From positions 1 to 64,000 of the forward strand of contig NZ_JBHFNP010000183.1 in NCBI RefSeq assembly GCF_041929235.1: a stretch of DNA of 64,000 nucleotides, read 5' to 3'. Every line of letters starts with the position of its first letter. Positions within the stretch are counted from its first letter, which is position 1. The position numbers and the translations under genes are program-made. Origin of the DNA: Microseira sp041929235 (lineage in GTDB: Bacteria; Cyanobacteriota; Cyanobacteriia; Cyanobacteriales; Aerosakkonemataceae). The notes under the pieces are model-generated. The model made no database searches. It was given only the letters and a program-made list of their open reading frames with translations, and was not told where the DNA came from. Of this stretch, positions 32,757 to 41,647 are shown in pieces.

Positions 32757-35327
32757 TTATGATTTAATTTCTACTTGTTGCTCAACTTCTAGTTCAACTT
32801 GAGCTTCCACAAGTGAAGCATAAATCGGGATATTAGCTTTTGTAGCTTCAAAGCTAACAACTAGAGAGTATGGAACCGTTGCATCTGGATCGTTGTTCCA
32901 ACCTTCGTGTCCAACTACTGCAATGCAAAAAGCTTCTGTGAGTTCAAAAGATCTCACAACAGTCCAGTCTTTCTGAAGTGTTCCAGCACTTCTAGATACA
33001 TCTTTAATTATCCCGTGATTGTTTTGTTTACCAAGAGTCCATTTAAAAATGCTCTCTCCCTTCTCAGCATCCTCTGGAGCATCATATTCTTTTAAAATCC
33101 TTGCTAGAAACAGTTTTGGATCTTCTCCTCTCTTGCTGCACTCCCAGTCAAGCCAAGTTGAAAGATATTTTCTCCGGTTTCTACGGGTTCGACGTGGTTG
33201 TGCTTTGTAAGACAGGGTAACTTCCACTAGAATCTCTAATTCTTCCCCTTGCGATCGCAATTCTTTTGGTAGCTTTACTTGGTAAACATGAGCTTGCCTA
33301 GCTTTAATAAAACGTTCTCCTCTTGTAATCAAAGTTATACGGTTAGGAAAATTACCTAAAGCACGTTCAAGATTTGGAATCCCATAACCTATTTGACGAA
33401 TGACGTGCAGTTTATTCACTTCATCTGCGATCGCCCATTCAGGCCATCTAGCTGATTGTACTATCAACGCACGATAAAGAAGACAAGTTTCATCAGGCAA
33501 TTCAGCAGCAAGAGAGGCAGCTATATGGCTGACTTTAGGTGCTGCAAATGATGTGCCAACATTATCAGCAGCAACCGCTGGCCCTCCATTCAAAGTTGAC
33601 CTCACTAATTCAGGACAAACATTTTTAGGATAAGTAATATTAGGCGGTATACTTTCATCTTTTACTAAATCTCCACCATATTCAACTACTTCTGGTTTAA
33701 TTGTCTCCCAAATTCCTAAACCAGAGCATGAAAAAGCTGATGGCTTATCCTTTTGTGATAAAGAAATTGAGCCAACAGTTAAAGCTTGAAAACTTTGTGC
33801 AGGGTTAGCAATTCTACAGGAATCTTCTAAAAGATAATCTGGATACAGTCGATTTGCTGAAAGATGGTCTTTGACAGATAATCTTGTAGTGCCTATTTTA
33901 CTGTCGATAGGTAAGTTTCCAACCGGCACAATCAAAAGAATATCTTTTTGCCATGTAAGATTATCAATACCTGCTGCCCAAGCACTCATATATTGGGTGC
34001 GGCATGGCACAGCCCCAGTGATGGAGTGGTTAAAAATTCTCGTTCCTGTTTGCCCGTTGTAAAATTCTACAACTTCACTTAAAAGATTAGGTGGAAATAA
34101 CTGTTTAGGTAGTTGACATTTATCATCAAGCACTCTTGCATTTTGAATCCAGCAGACAGCTTTTTCTTTGCCACTACGAGGTATATTACTCGGATAAAGC
34201 ACTGCACCAGCTACTCTAGTTCCATGTCCACCATTGCCAACATAATCAGCAGTTTCATCAGTCTTTCCAGGAACCCAAGACCTTGAGTTTTGTGAATCAA
34301 TTGCTGCCTTGAGAAGAGAATGTCTTTCTTGAATACCACTATCTATTACACATACCTTGGGAGCATTTGATTCTGGTGCTTCTAGTTGAAAAGCGGGAGG
34401 AGCAGCATCAGATAATCCTTCCCTCTGAATAATTTCAGCGAACTCATCTGGCTCACTAACATCAAAAATATAGGGAAAGTTTAAAACTAAATCTTTTAAA
34501 CCTTTACCTGATATTTGAATCCGGCAAGAAAAACTGTCTGACAACTCAGCCGATTTAGGAATATTTCCATCCACTATACTTAAAATTTCTCCGTGATATG
34601 GATGAGAAGTAACGAAATTCTTTAATTCATCTTCTCGTTGCGATTTGATATCGTCCCATTGCTGGTATGTCAAATCGCGTTTATTTATCCAATTATTAAT
34701 TCTTTTAGCATAATTTTCATCACTGTCTCCTTGATTGCGTTCTGGGCAATTAGGTAATTGTGACTTAGTACCTACACAAGCGACTCCTACATCCACAATA
34801 TATATTTGCTCATCTTTAATTTGATTCCAGTGATTTAGTAATTCTGGTGATAAGATGTATTCAGGTCGCCTAGCTCCATCGATAATTTCCCAGATCTCCG
34901 CAACTTTGTTACCACCTCGCTCTTGTTTAATAAATTTATCTATCTTCTTCTGTAGTTCGCTAAATTCTTCTGTATCACCAGCAGAAGCACCAACAATATA
35001 TCCATTTTCTAATTCAGCAATTACTTCAATACCATATTTCCTCAACTCCTCTGCATCAAAAGCATTAGGGTCAATTTGTAAAATGATAGGTATAACTTTT
35101 TCAGGAAGTGGTGGCTTTTCCTCTTCCTTTCGTTTTTCTTCAGTATCTTGCCAATAAGAGATTAAAGATTCTACTGAACTCTTTAGCCTACTTCCGTGTC
35201 CCCACCTATCGCTTAAATTTGCTGCTGTTTGAGGATTCTTTTTTCCTCCCCCTGGTGCAGGTGCAGCAATTCCTTGTGTTGTCAGCTTAAGCTGGATATG
35301 CGGAAACTGCCTAGATCGTTCAACCAT
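32757..35327 (-). CDS. Subtilisin-like S8 family serine protease paired with an AAA+ ATPase
   Basis: 856 residues. The S8 triad is complete: Asp329 in VCVIDSGIQ, His368 in GGHGTRVAG, Ser593 in VGTSFAAPKV; an oxyanion Asn is in LIVPVGNLP. No signal peptide, so it is a cytoplasmic subtilase. The 320-residue N-terminal region is mostly charged and unrecognised; residues 690-850 form an extra beta-rich domain. Its gene follows the AAA+ ATPase gene by 24 bp on the same strand, so both are expressed together. ATPase-subtilase pairs occur in conflict-type modules; the target protein here is unknown. Confidence 0.92.
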   Translation of the reverse strand: MVERSRQFPHIQLKLTTQGIAAPAPGGGKKNPQTAANLSDRWGHGSRLKSSVESLISYWQDTEEKRKEEEKPPLPEKVIPIILQIDPNAFDAEELRKYGIEVIAELENGYIVGASAGDTEEFSELQKKIDKFIKQERGGNKVAEIWEIIDGARRPEYILSPELLNHWNQIKDEQIYIVDVGVACVGTKSQLPNCPERNQGDSDENYAKRINNWINKRDLTYQQWDDIKSQREDELKNFVTSHPYHGEILSIVDGNIPKSAELSDSFSCRIQISGKGLKDLVLNFPYIFDVSEPDEFAEIIQREGLSDAAPPAFQLEAPESNAPKVCVIDSGIQERHSLLKAAIDSQNSRSWVPGKTDETADYVGNGGHGTRVAGAVLYPSNIPRSGKEKAVCWIQNARVLDDKCQLPKQLFPPNLLSEVVEFYNGQTGTRIFNHSITGAVPCRTQYMSAWAAGIDNLTWQKDILLIVPVGNLPIDSKIGTTRLSVKDHLSANRLYPDYLLEDSCRIANPAQSFQALTVGSISLSQKDKPSAFSCSGLGIWETIKPEVVEYGGDLVKDESIPPNITYPKNVCPELVRSTLNGGPAVAADNVGTSFAAPKVSHIAASLAAELPDETCLLYRALIVQSARWPEWAIADEVNKLHVIRQIGYGIPNLERALGNFPNRITLITRGERFIKARQAHVYQVKLPKELRSQGEELEILVEVTLSYKAQPRRTRRNRRKYLSTWLDWECSKRGEDPKLFLARILKEYDAPEDAEKGESIFKWTLGKQNNHGIIKDVSRSAGTLQKDWTVVRSFELTEAFCIAVVGHEGWNNDPDATVPYSLVVSFEATKANIPIYASLVEAQVELEVEQQVEIKS

Positions 35328-35351
35328 TTTTTTATCCGAAAAAAATTAATT

Positions 35352-36353
35352 TCAGGACACTTTGATTTCTTTAATTGCTTCTTCTAGGTGTTCCTGAATG
35401 ACTAGCTCTTCTCGCTCAAGTATGGCTCGTTTAGCTGCATCTTGGGCAACCCTCACAGCTTGAGCCGCAGAAAAGCCTCTCATCTGCTCGATAAGTGCAG
35501 ACCAGTTTATCAACCCTACTTCAATGGCAGAGAGCGTATCTTTTAGTATAAACTCTATTTCCGCATCTCCTGGCTTTGGTACTTCGATTAAGTCATCAAA
35601 TCGTCTCCAAAGGGCAGTATCTAGAGACTTGTTGAGATTTGTGGCTGCTACCAAAAGACCAGATGATGGCTCGTACTCATCCAAAATTTGAAGAAATGTA
35701 TTTACTACTCGCTTGATTTCTCCGACTTCTTGAGAGTCTTCTCGCGACTTAGCAATTGAGTCACATTCATCAAGAAACAACAAACATGGATTTTTGGAAG
35801 CATCCTCAAATACAAGTCTCAAATTGCCAGCAGTTTCGCCTAAAAAAGACGACACCATTGCGTCAAATCGTACCTTAAGCAGTGGTAAACCCGTATTCCA
35901 AGCTAAACGCTCTGCTCCTAGTGTTTTTCCACAACCTGGGGAGCCATACAGCAAAATTTTTTGCCTGTAGCGCAGTCCATAATGAGCGAGCCTATCTCTT
36001 GCCGCATATTCGCGCTCAATTCGTTGGAAACGCTTCTCTACAATTTCCGGCAGCACCATGTGATGCCGCAGTTTTTCCCTTGGGATAACTGTGACTAAAG
36101 GGAGATTGAAACGCTTGCTGGTTGGTAATTCACTTAGAGCTTCACGACTCTCTGGTATTGAGGGCGTCCTTTTGCCGTTGGAGGTGGATTTTTCTTTATG
36201 ACTCTTCTTTGTAATATTCTCTAACTGATCGGCTAGCAGTGTATGTCCCTTGCTACGCTCTTCCTCTATCACTACCTGCGTCAATTTGTCGATCGCCTCT
36301 GTGTCCGAACTAGCGATCGCCCTAAACAGTCTCTTGAGAAGCTCTCCTTTCAT
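35352..36353 (-). CDS. AAA+ ATPase, partner of the subtilisin-like protease
   Basis: 333 residues. Classical AAA domain related to FtsH/CDC48: Walker A LLYGSPGCGKT near residue 137, Walker B CLLFLDECDSIA near 190-201, sensor ATNLN and the WRRFDD arginine-finger region. The N-terminal 110 residues are a helical, linker-like region without membrane segments. It could unfold or present substrates for the cytosolic subtilase encoded 24 bp downstream, or gate its activation. First gene of a two-gene operon. Confidence 0.92.
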   Translation of the reverse strand: MKGELLKRLFRAIASSDTEAIDKLTQVVIEEERSKGHTLLADQLENITKKSHKEKSTSNGKRTPSIPESREALSELPTSKRFNLPLVTVIPREKLRHHMVLPEIVEKRFQRIEREYAARDRLAHYGLRYRQKILLYGSPGCGKTLGAERLAWNTGLPLLKVRFDAMVSSFLGETAGNLRLVFEDASKNPCLLFLDECDSIAKSREDSQEVGEIKRVVNTFLQILDEYEPSSGLLVAATNLNKSLDTALWRRFDDLIEVPKPGDAEIEFILKDTLSAIEVGLINWSALIEQMRGFSAAQAVRVAQDAAKRAILEREELVIQEHLEEAIKEIKVS

Positions 36354-36472
36354 ATCGCCTCTCAGTATAAGCGGAAGGGGTAGTACTGAACTATAGTAAC
36401 TTGCTCTGTCGGTATTTATAGTATATTTCTACTAATATCTTAACAAATCTCTTCTACTTAAGCCAACTGCTG

Positions 36473-36500
36473 AAAAAGGCTCTCTAGTAATAGAGAGCCT
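36473..36500 (-). terminator. Rho-independent terminator of tkt
   Basis: Read on the minus strand, AGGCTCTCTA pairs with TAGAGAGCCT around a 4-nt loop and is followed by TTTTTC, 33 bp after the tkt stop. Confidence 0.85.
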
Positions 36501-36532
36501 CATTCAATCAATTACAGAGAATCAGCCAGATA

Positions 36533-38545
36533 TTAGCCTAATAAAGCTTTAGCCTTCGCTAAAACATTATCGACGCTAAAGCCAAATTTCTCCATACAAA
36601 CGCCACCGGGTGCGGAAGCACCAAAACGGTCGATGCTCACCATATCGCCTTCCATGCCGACATACTTGTGCCAGCCAAAGCTAGCGCCAGCTTCTACAGA
36701 TAGGCGCTTGGTGACTGCTTTTGGCAGTACAGATTCTTTGTAAGCTGCATCTTGAGCTTCAAACAGTTCCCAAGACGGCATCGAGACGACGCGCACTTTA
36801 TTGCCTTCGGCGGTGAGTTTTTCAGCTGCGGTGACGCAGAGGCTGACTTCGGAACCAGTACCAATTAGAATCAATTCCGGAGTTCCTTCAGAATCGAACA
36901 CCGTGTATGCGCCCTTGATAGTGCCTTCAATCGAAGTACCTGCCAAGTTGGGGACATTTTGACGGGAGAATGCTAACAAAGTTGGGTTGTTGTGCTTCGC
37001 TTTCTCAATCGCGACTTTGTAAGCGCCAGAACATTCGTTTCCGTCTGCGGGGCGAATTACCGTTAGGTTAGGAATTGCGCGCAGGGAAGCCAAAGTTTCA
37101 ATCGGTTGGTGGGTAGGACCATCTTCCCCTTGTCCGATCGAGTCGTGGGTCATTACCCAAATGACGCCAGCGAGGGACAGCGCCGATAAACGGATTGCCG
37201 CCCGCATATAATCTGTGAAGATTAGGAAGGTAGCGCCGTAGGGAATTAAGCCCGAACCGTGCAGCGCCATACCGTTGCAGATGGCGCCCATACCGTGTTC
37301 CCGCACGCCAAAGTGGATGTTGCGGTTTTGGTATTGCCCTTTTTGGAAGTCGCCGATGCCTTTGAGTTCGGTCAGGTTGGAGTGGGTTAAGTCTGCCGAA
37401 CCACCTATTAATTCAGGTAAAACTGGTCCTAGTTTGTTGAGGCAGGTTTCCGAATGTTTGCGGGTGGGTAGTGCTTTATCTTCGGCGGTGTAGGTAGGCA
37501 GTACTTTATCCCAACCTTCGGGAAGTGCGCCCCTGAGGAAACGTTCAAATTCTGCCGCTTCGGCGGGATATTTGGCTTTGTAGTCGGCAAATGCTTGATT
37601 CCATTCGGCTTCGTAGCCAGCACCGCGTTCCACTGCTTTGCCCATGTGGTTGAGGGCGTCTTGTGGAACAACAAAGGGTTCGTATTCCCAACCCAAATTA
37701 TCGCGAGTCAGTTTGACTTCATCGTTACCCAAAGCAGCACCGTGAACACCTGCGGTGTTGGCTTTGTTGGGCGAACCGTAACCAATCGTGGTGGTTACTT
37801 TAATCATTGAGGGTTTGTCGGTAACGGCTTTCGCTTCGGCGATCGCAGCTTCAATCGCTGCTAAGTCAGTATTACCGTTTTCGACGTGCAGAACGTGCCA
37901 ACCGTATGCTTCAAATCTCTTAGAAACATCTTCGGTGAAGGCAATATCCGTGGAACCATCAATCGAGATGTGGTTGTCGTCGTAGAGGGCAATCAGCTTA
38001 CCCAATCCCAGGTGTCCCGCATAAGAACAAGCTTCACCGGACACGCCTTCCATGTTGCAACCATCACCTAGAATTACGTAGGTGTAGTGATCGACTATTT
38101 TGGCATCGGGCTTGTTGAACTTGGCTGCCAGATGGGCTTCTGCTATTGCCAAACCGACACCGTTGGCAATCCCCTGTCCCAAGGGGCCGGTAGTAACTTC
38201 TACACCAGCGGTCATGAAGTTTTCTGGGTGTCCAGGGGTTTTGGATTCCCACTGACGGAATTGCTTGATGTCCTCAATGGAGACGCTATCGTAACCAGTC
38301 AGGTAAAGCAGGGCATACTGTAACATGGAGCCGTGCCCAGCTGACAGGATAAAGCGATCGCGGTTAAACCATTTGGGATTTTTCGGGTTATATCGCATAA
38401 AGCGATCCCAGAGGACAAACGCCATCGGCGCGGCACCCATTGGTAGCCCCGGATGACCGGAATTCGCTTTTTGGACTGCGTCTACTGCCAAAAAGCGAAT
38501 CGAGTTTATGCAAAGTTCCTCAAGCGATTGAGTTGCGACAGCCAT
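36533..38545 (-). CDS. tkt: Transketolase
   Basis: 670 residues. Thiamine diphosphate enzyme of the Calvin-Benson and pentose phosphate cycles, moving two-carbon units between sugar phosphates. TPP motif GDGCNMEGVSGEACSYAGHLG near residues 155-175, HGSMLQYALLYLTGY in the N-terminal domain, and the GVREHGMGAICNGMALHG active-site Glu segment of the Pyr domain. Full length. Single gene with its own terminator. Confidence 0.98.
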   Translation of the reverse strand: MAVATQSLEELCINSIRFLAVDAVQKANSGHPGLPMGAAPMAFVLWDRFMRYNPKNPKWFNRDRFILSAGHGSMLQYALLYLTGYDSVSIEDIKQFRQWESKTPGHPENFMTAGVEVTTGPLGQGIANGVGLAIAEAHLAAKFNKPDAKIVDHYTYVILGDGCNMEGVSGEACSYAGHLGLGKLIALYDDNHISIDGSTDIAFTEDVSKRFEAYGWHVLHVENGNTDLAAIEAAIAEAKAVTDKPSMIKVTTTIGYGSPNKANTAGVHGAALGNDEVKLTRDNLGWEYEPFVVPQDALNHMGKAVERGAGYEAEWNQAFADYKAKYPAEAAEFERFLRGALPEGWDKVLPTYTAEDKALPTRKHSETCLNKLGPVLPELIGGSADLTHSNLTELKGIGDFQKGQYQNRNIHFGVREHGMGAICNGMALHGSGLIPYGATFLIFTDYMRAAIRLSALSLAGVIWVMTHDSIGQGEDGPTHQPIETLASLRAIPNLTVIRPADGNECSGAYKVAIEKAKHNNPTLLAFSRQNVPNLAGTSIEGTIKGAYTVFDSEGTPELILIGTGSEVSLCVTAAEKLTAEGNKVRVVSMPSWELFEAQDAAYKESVLPKAVTKRLSVEAGASFGWHKYVGMEGDMVSIDRFGASAPGGVCMEKFGFSVDNVLAKAKALLG

Positions 38546-39184
38546 AATTCCTTCTTCTTTACAACGGTCAAAACTTTTTATCTAATACCAAACTTTTGCT
38601 TATACCCTCTGAATTTTGCTGGTTTTTAGTTTTAAATCGCGGGTCACAATGGCAAACACATATGACCTGAGACTGTTGACCTGTTACCAGTCGCAAGACA
38701 TGGGGCGAGCGAAGCCGATTTGGTATTAGCTGGTATGGGGGTACTCTGGATTGACCCTACATGATATCCCATCCTCATCATCCCATTAGCAAGATCAATG
38801 GGCAAGAACTTTGTTTGAGCCTAGATCGGGAATTTCAATTTGCCGGTCTGTTTGTAAATAAAAAGTGAATTCAAGAGAAATCAGGCTTTTTTGGCAGTAT
38901 TGAATCTGAAAACCCGGTTTTCCCACGGTAATACAGGACTTACGCAACAATAGGCCATCACCTTTGTTTCTCCAGTTGACAAATCAATTATTTTTCATAG
39001 AAACCTAGTTTCTTGGTTTAATGCCTGTAAGAAAAGGAAAGCGAGTCATCGCCTACCCTTCCTTAGCCTTTTCTTCACCAACACCTTTGCCCAATTTCAC
39101 ATTGAATGGTAATTTGTCAAGCGGGATATTCTTTTATTTTCGGAATATTTCCTGTTTTTCAAAGCTCTAATCCGGAAATTTAGA
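38546..39184. other. 639-bp spacer between fabF and tkt
   Basis: Promoter region of tkt at one end, dispersed repeats at the other: a decayed MITE (38934-39027) and AGAAACC-type hairpin pieces. No gene is supported. Confidence 0.55.
38934..39027. mobile_element. Decayed MITE of the CAGGACTTACGCA family
   Basis: Left end CAGGACTTACGCAACA matches the ends of the elements at 21235 and 59400, and the interior (CCATCACCTTTGTTTCT, then TTTTTCATAGAAACC) matches the 59400 element. The right end (ATGCCTG) is degraded; flanks TAATA and TAAGA agree at four of five bases. Confidence 0.5.
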
Positions 39185-40441
39185 CTATCCCTCGCTGTAT
39201 TTCTTAAACGCTAGGGTGACGTTGTGACCGCCGAAGCCGAAAGAATTAGAAAGTACCACATCGACTTTTTGGGCGCGACTTGAGCAGGCGACGTAATCTA
39301 AATCGCACTCCGGATCGGGGTTTTCCAGGTTAATCGTGGGGGGAACTTGGTCGTTAGCGATTGCCATTACCGCTGCAACGGCTTCAATTCCTCCCGATCC
39401 GCCGAGTAAATGCCCGGTCATCGACTTGGTGGAACTAATTGCCACTTTATACGCGGCGTCTCCCAGGGCTTTTTTAATCGCCTTGGTTTCGGTGACGTCA
39501 TTCGCTGGCGTGCTGGTACCGTGGGCGTTAATATAACTCACTTGTTCTGGAGTTACTCGGGCATCCTTCATCGCCATTTGCATTGCTCTAGCCGCGCCTT
39601 CTCCACCCGGTACCGGGGCGGTCATGTGATAGGCGTCGCAGGTCATCCCGTAGCCTACGATTTCGGCGTAGATGCGAGCCCCGCGACTGAGGGCGTGTTC
39701 TAATTCTTCTAACAGTAAAATTCCGGCACCTTCGCCCATCACGAAGCCATTGCGATCGCGGTCAAACGGACGCGACGCATGGGCGGGGTCATCGTTGCGC
39801 GTCGAAAGTGCTTTCGACGCGGCAAATCCGGCTAATGCCAACGGCGTAACGGCTGCTTCCGTTCCACCGCAAATCATTGCTTGGGCGTACCCACCTTGAA
39901 TTAAGCGAAACGCATCGCCTACGGCATTTGCACCCGAAGCGCAAGCGGTTACGGTGCAGCTATTGGGGCCTCTTGCACCAATGTGTATTGCTGTCAACCC
40001 CGCCGCCATATTAGCGATCATCGTCGGAATCATAAACGGACTGCACCGAGAGGGGCCTTTAGTCAGGTAGACTTCTTGCTGGTCTTCCAAGACTTTCAGA
40101 CCGCCAACGCCGGTACCGATGATGACGCCCACCTGTTCTGCGTTCAGTTCGTTAATGACAAACTGCCCGTCAGCGAGCGCTTGCTGGCTAGCAACCACCC
40201 CAAATTGAGCAAACCGATCCATGCGCTTTGCGTCTTTGCGATCCATGTAATCGTGGGGATTGAATCCTTTTACTTCACCAGCAATGCGACAATCGTGCCG
40301 GGACGCATCGAATAGCGTTATCGGGCCAATACCGTTGCGTCCGCTTAACAAACCTTCCCAATACTCGGCTAAGGTATTGCCAATCGGTGTAATCGCGCCA
40401 AGACCAGTAACAACAACGCGCTTACGTTCAAAATCTGTCAT
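39185..40441 (-). CDS. fabF: Beta-ketoacyl-ACP synthase II
   Basis: 418 residues, thiolase fold. Catalytic Cys in TVTACASGANA (about residue 167), His in NAHGTSTPAND (about 308) and His in KSMTGHLLGGSG (about 345): the Cys-His-His triad of elongating ketoacyl synthases. Adds two-carbon units from malonyl-ACP to acyl-ACP in fatty acid synthesis. It follows acpP on the same strand with a 195-bp gap that contains short GGACTAGGGGCGCTT direct repeats. Confidence 0.97.
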   Translation of the reverse strand: MTDFERKRVVVTGLGAITPIGNTLAEYWEGLLSGRNGIGPITLFDASRHDCRIAGEVKGFNPHDYMDRKDAKRMDRFAQFGVVASQQALADGQFVINELNAEQVGVIIGTGVGGLKVLEDQQEVYLTKGPSRCSPFMIPTMIANMAAGLTAIHIGARGPNSCTVTACASGANAVGDAFRLIQGGYAQAMICGGTEAAVTPLALAGFAASKALSTRNDDPAHASRPFDRDRNGFVMGEGAGILLLEELEHALSRGARIYAEIVGYGMTCDAYHMTAPVPGGEGAARAMQMAMKDARVTPEQVSYINAHGTSTPANDVTETKAIKKALGDAAYKVAISSTKSMTGHLLGGSGGIEAVAAVMAIANDQVPPTINLENPDPECDLDYVACSSRAQKVDVVLSNSFGFGGHNVTLAFKKYSEG

Positions 40442-40636
40442 GTTTCGTCGCTTAAACGGGCTTCCAAACCCAGAACGCAGAACAAATTAGGGACTAGGGG
40501 CGCTTGGACTAGGGGCGCTTGGACTAGAGAAAGAGTAGAACTTAAAAATTAGGGATTAGTGAAATGGGGATTTAATTTTGATTACTAATATCCCCGTTTT
40601 CCCCCTAGCCCCGCTGCTCTAGTCGAAGCACCTCGC

Positions 40637-40888
40637 TTAGGCCGAGGCTGCTACTTTATCGTTGATATAGTCTACCGCTTCTTGGACCGTCATCATTTTT
40701 TCGGCGGCATCGTCGGGTATTTCGATATCGAATTCTTCTTCCAGCGCCATTACCAGTTCTACCGTATCCAGGGAATCTGCACCTAGATCGTTGGCAAAGT
40801 TGGCTGTGGGGATGACCGCAGTCTCCTCAACACCCAATTGCTCGACTACAATTTTCTTGACTTTTTCAAATGTATCCTGTTGGCTCAT
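40637..40888 (-). CDS. acpP: Acyl carrier protein
   Basis: 83 residues, acidic; the phosphopantetheine attachment serine is in GADSLDTVELVMALEEEF (the DSL motif). Carries acyl chains for fatty acid synthesis; its gene precedes fabF as in most bacteria. The ATG at 40888 has a GTGAGG ribosome site. Directly upstream of it lies the large structured RNA candidate, so the mRNA leader may be very long and folded, or the RNA may be an independent element inserted there. Confidence 0.97.
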   Translation of the reverse strand: MSQQDTFEKVKKIVVEQLGVEETAVIPTANFANDLGADSLDTVELVMALEEEFDIEIPDDAAEKMMTVQEAVDYINDKVAASA

Positions 40889-40933
40889 CTAAAACCTCAC
40901 GGGAATGTGGAAACCACCATCTTTTAAGTGGTG

Positions 40934-41258
40934 TAGGTAGCTGACGCAGCATTTTTAACTGCCGTCCCCCTTGCGGGGTAGAGGGGTATGGTTGCCCCTA
41001 CTGTGGGGATATGGTTATCCCCTTTCACCCATTGCTGGGTTTAAGTTAGCTATGCCTCCTGACGTCGGCACGCTACGCGAACGTCAAAGTTATCGGTCGG
41101 TACTATCCCAACAGCACTGTCTTACCCCGAGTAAAACTGTTTAGCTATCAGGTTCTACGAGCTTGCTTGCCTAGCGAGAGCATCCCCTGGTAGGAGCTTA
41201 AACGCTTGCCGATAACTTCGTTTCCCCGTTGCCGGGACTTAGACTGGTCAGCTACCTA
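40934..41258 (-). ncRNA. Large structured RNA upstream of acpP (HEARO/omega-RNA-like candidate)
   Basis: A 12-bp perfect terminal helix (40934-40945 with 41247-41258) closes a 325-nt domain. Inside, coordinates on the plus strand: 41087-41096/41209-41218 (10 bp); 41139-41146/41195-41203; 41060-41065/41081-41086; and hairpins at 41225-41236, 41027-41040, 41005-41022, 40982-40999, 40967-40978 and 40946-40962. Read on the minus strand three of these hairpins carry GCAA tetraloops. Hairpin density and nesting exceed any chance expectation. Size, tetraloop-rich layout and cyanobacterial host fit the HEARO RNA class (IscB-associated omega RNA), but no IscB gene is adjacent. An acpP leader RNA is the alternative. 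Confidence 0.65.
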
Positions 41259-41647
41259 AAGATTTGGGCGATCTTGCTCCGTATCTTTAGAGCGGGGTGC
41301 TGACCACAATTCCTCTTAGCAGTTGCTCGAACTTGCTTACAAGGTTCTGAAGTTCTAAGCATTTTTTCATCTTATCTGAAGATGCGTACGCTCTCCTCAA
41401 TCGGTAGTCAGTTTTCTGATTGACACGGGTATGGGGCAGGGGGGCAGGGGAGTAGGGGAGCAAATTTTATCCTTTGTTGTTCTTTCCAGTTCCACCTCCG
41501 GTCTGCGCGCGATGATAGTAGCAGAGTCAGTGTCAGAATCGCCTATTGCTGACAACTGACTGGGGGCGGGTTTAAAACAATTGTCGATTATTGCTTTGAT
41601 GGCTGGTCAAATCCGCCCCTACACCACTAACTACTGACACTTGACAA
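41259..41647. other. Spacer with further stem-loops, no gene
   Basis: Holds a hairpin CTAAAGAT (41256-41263)/ATCTTTAG (41283-41290), a stem GGTCAGC (41246-41252)/GCTGACC (41299-41305) that competes with the terminal helix of the RNA, and CTTAG...CTAAG at about 41315-41360. From 41400 onward there are GGGGCAGGGG and TCAGTTTT-type repeats. No coding sequence is supported. Confidence 0.6.

Noticed and set aside
40889..41400. RNase P RNA or tmRNA
   Set aside because: The universally conserved sequences of these RNAs (for example the GAGGAAAGTCC core of RNase P RNA) are absent.
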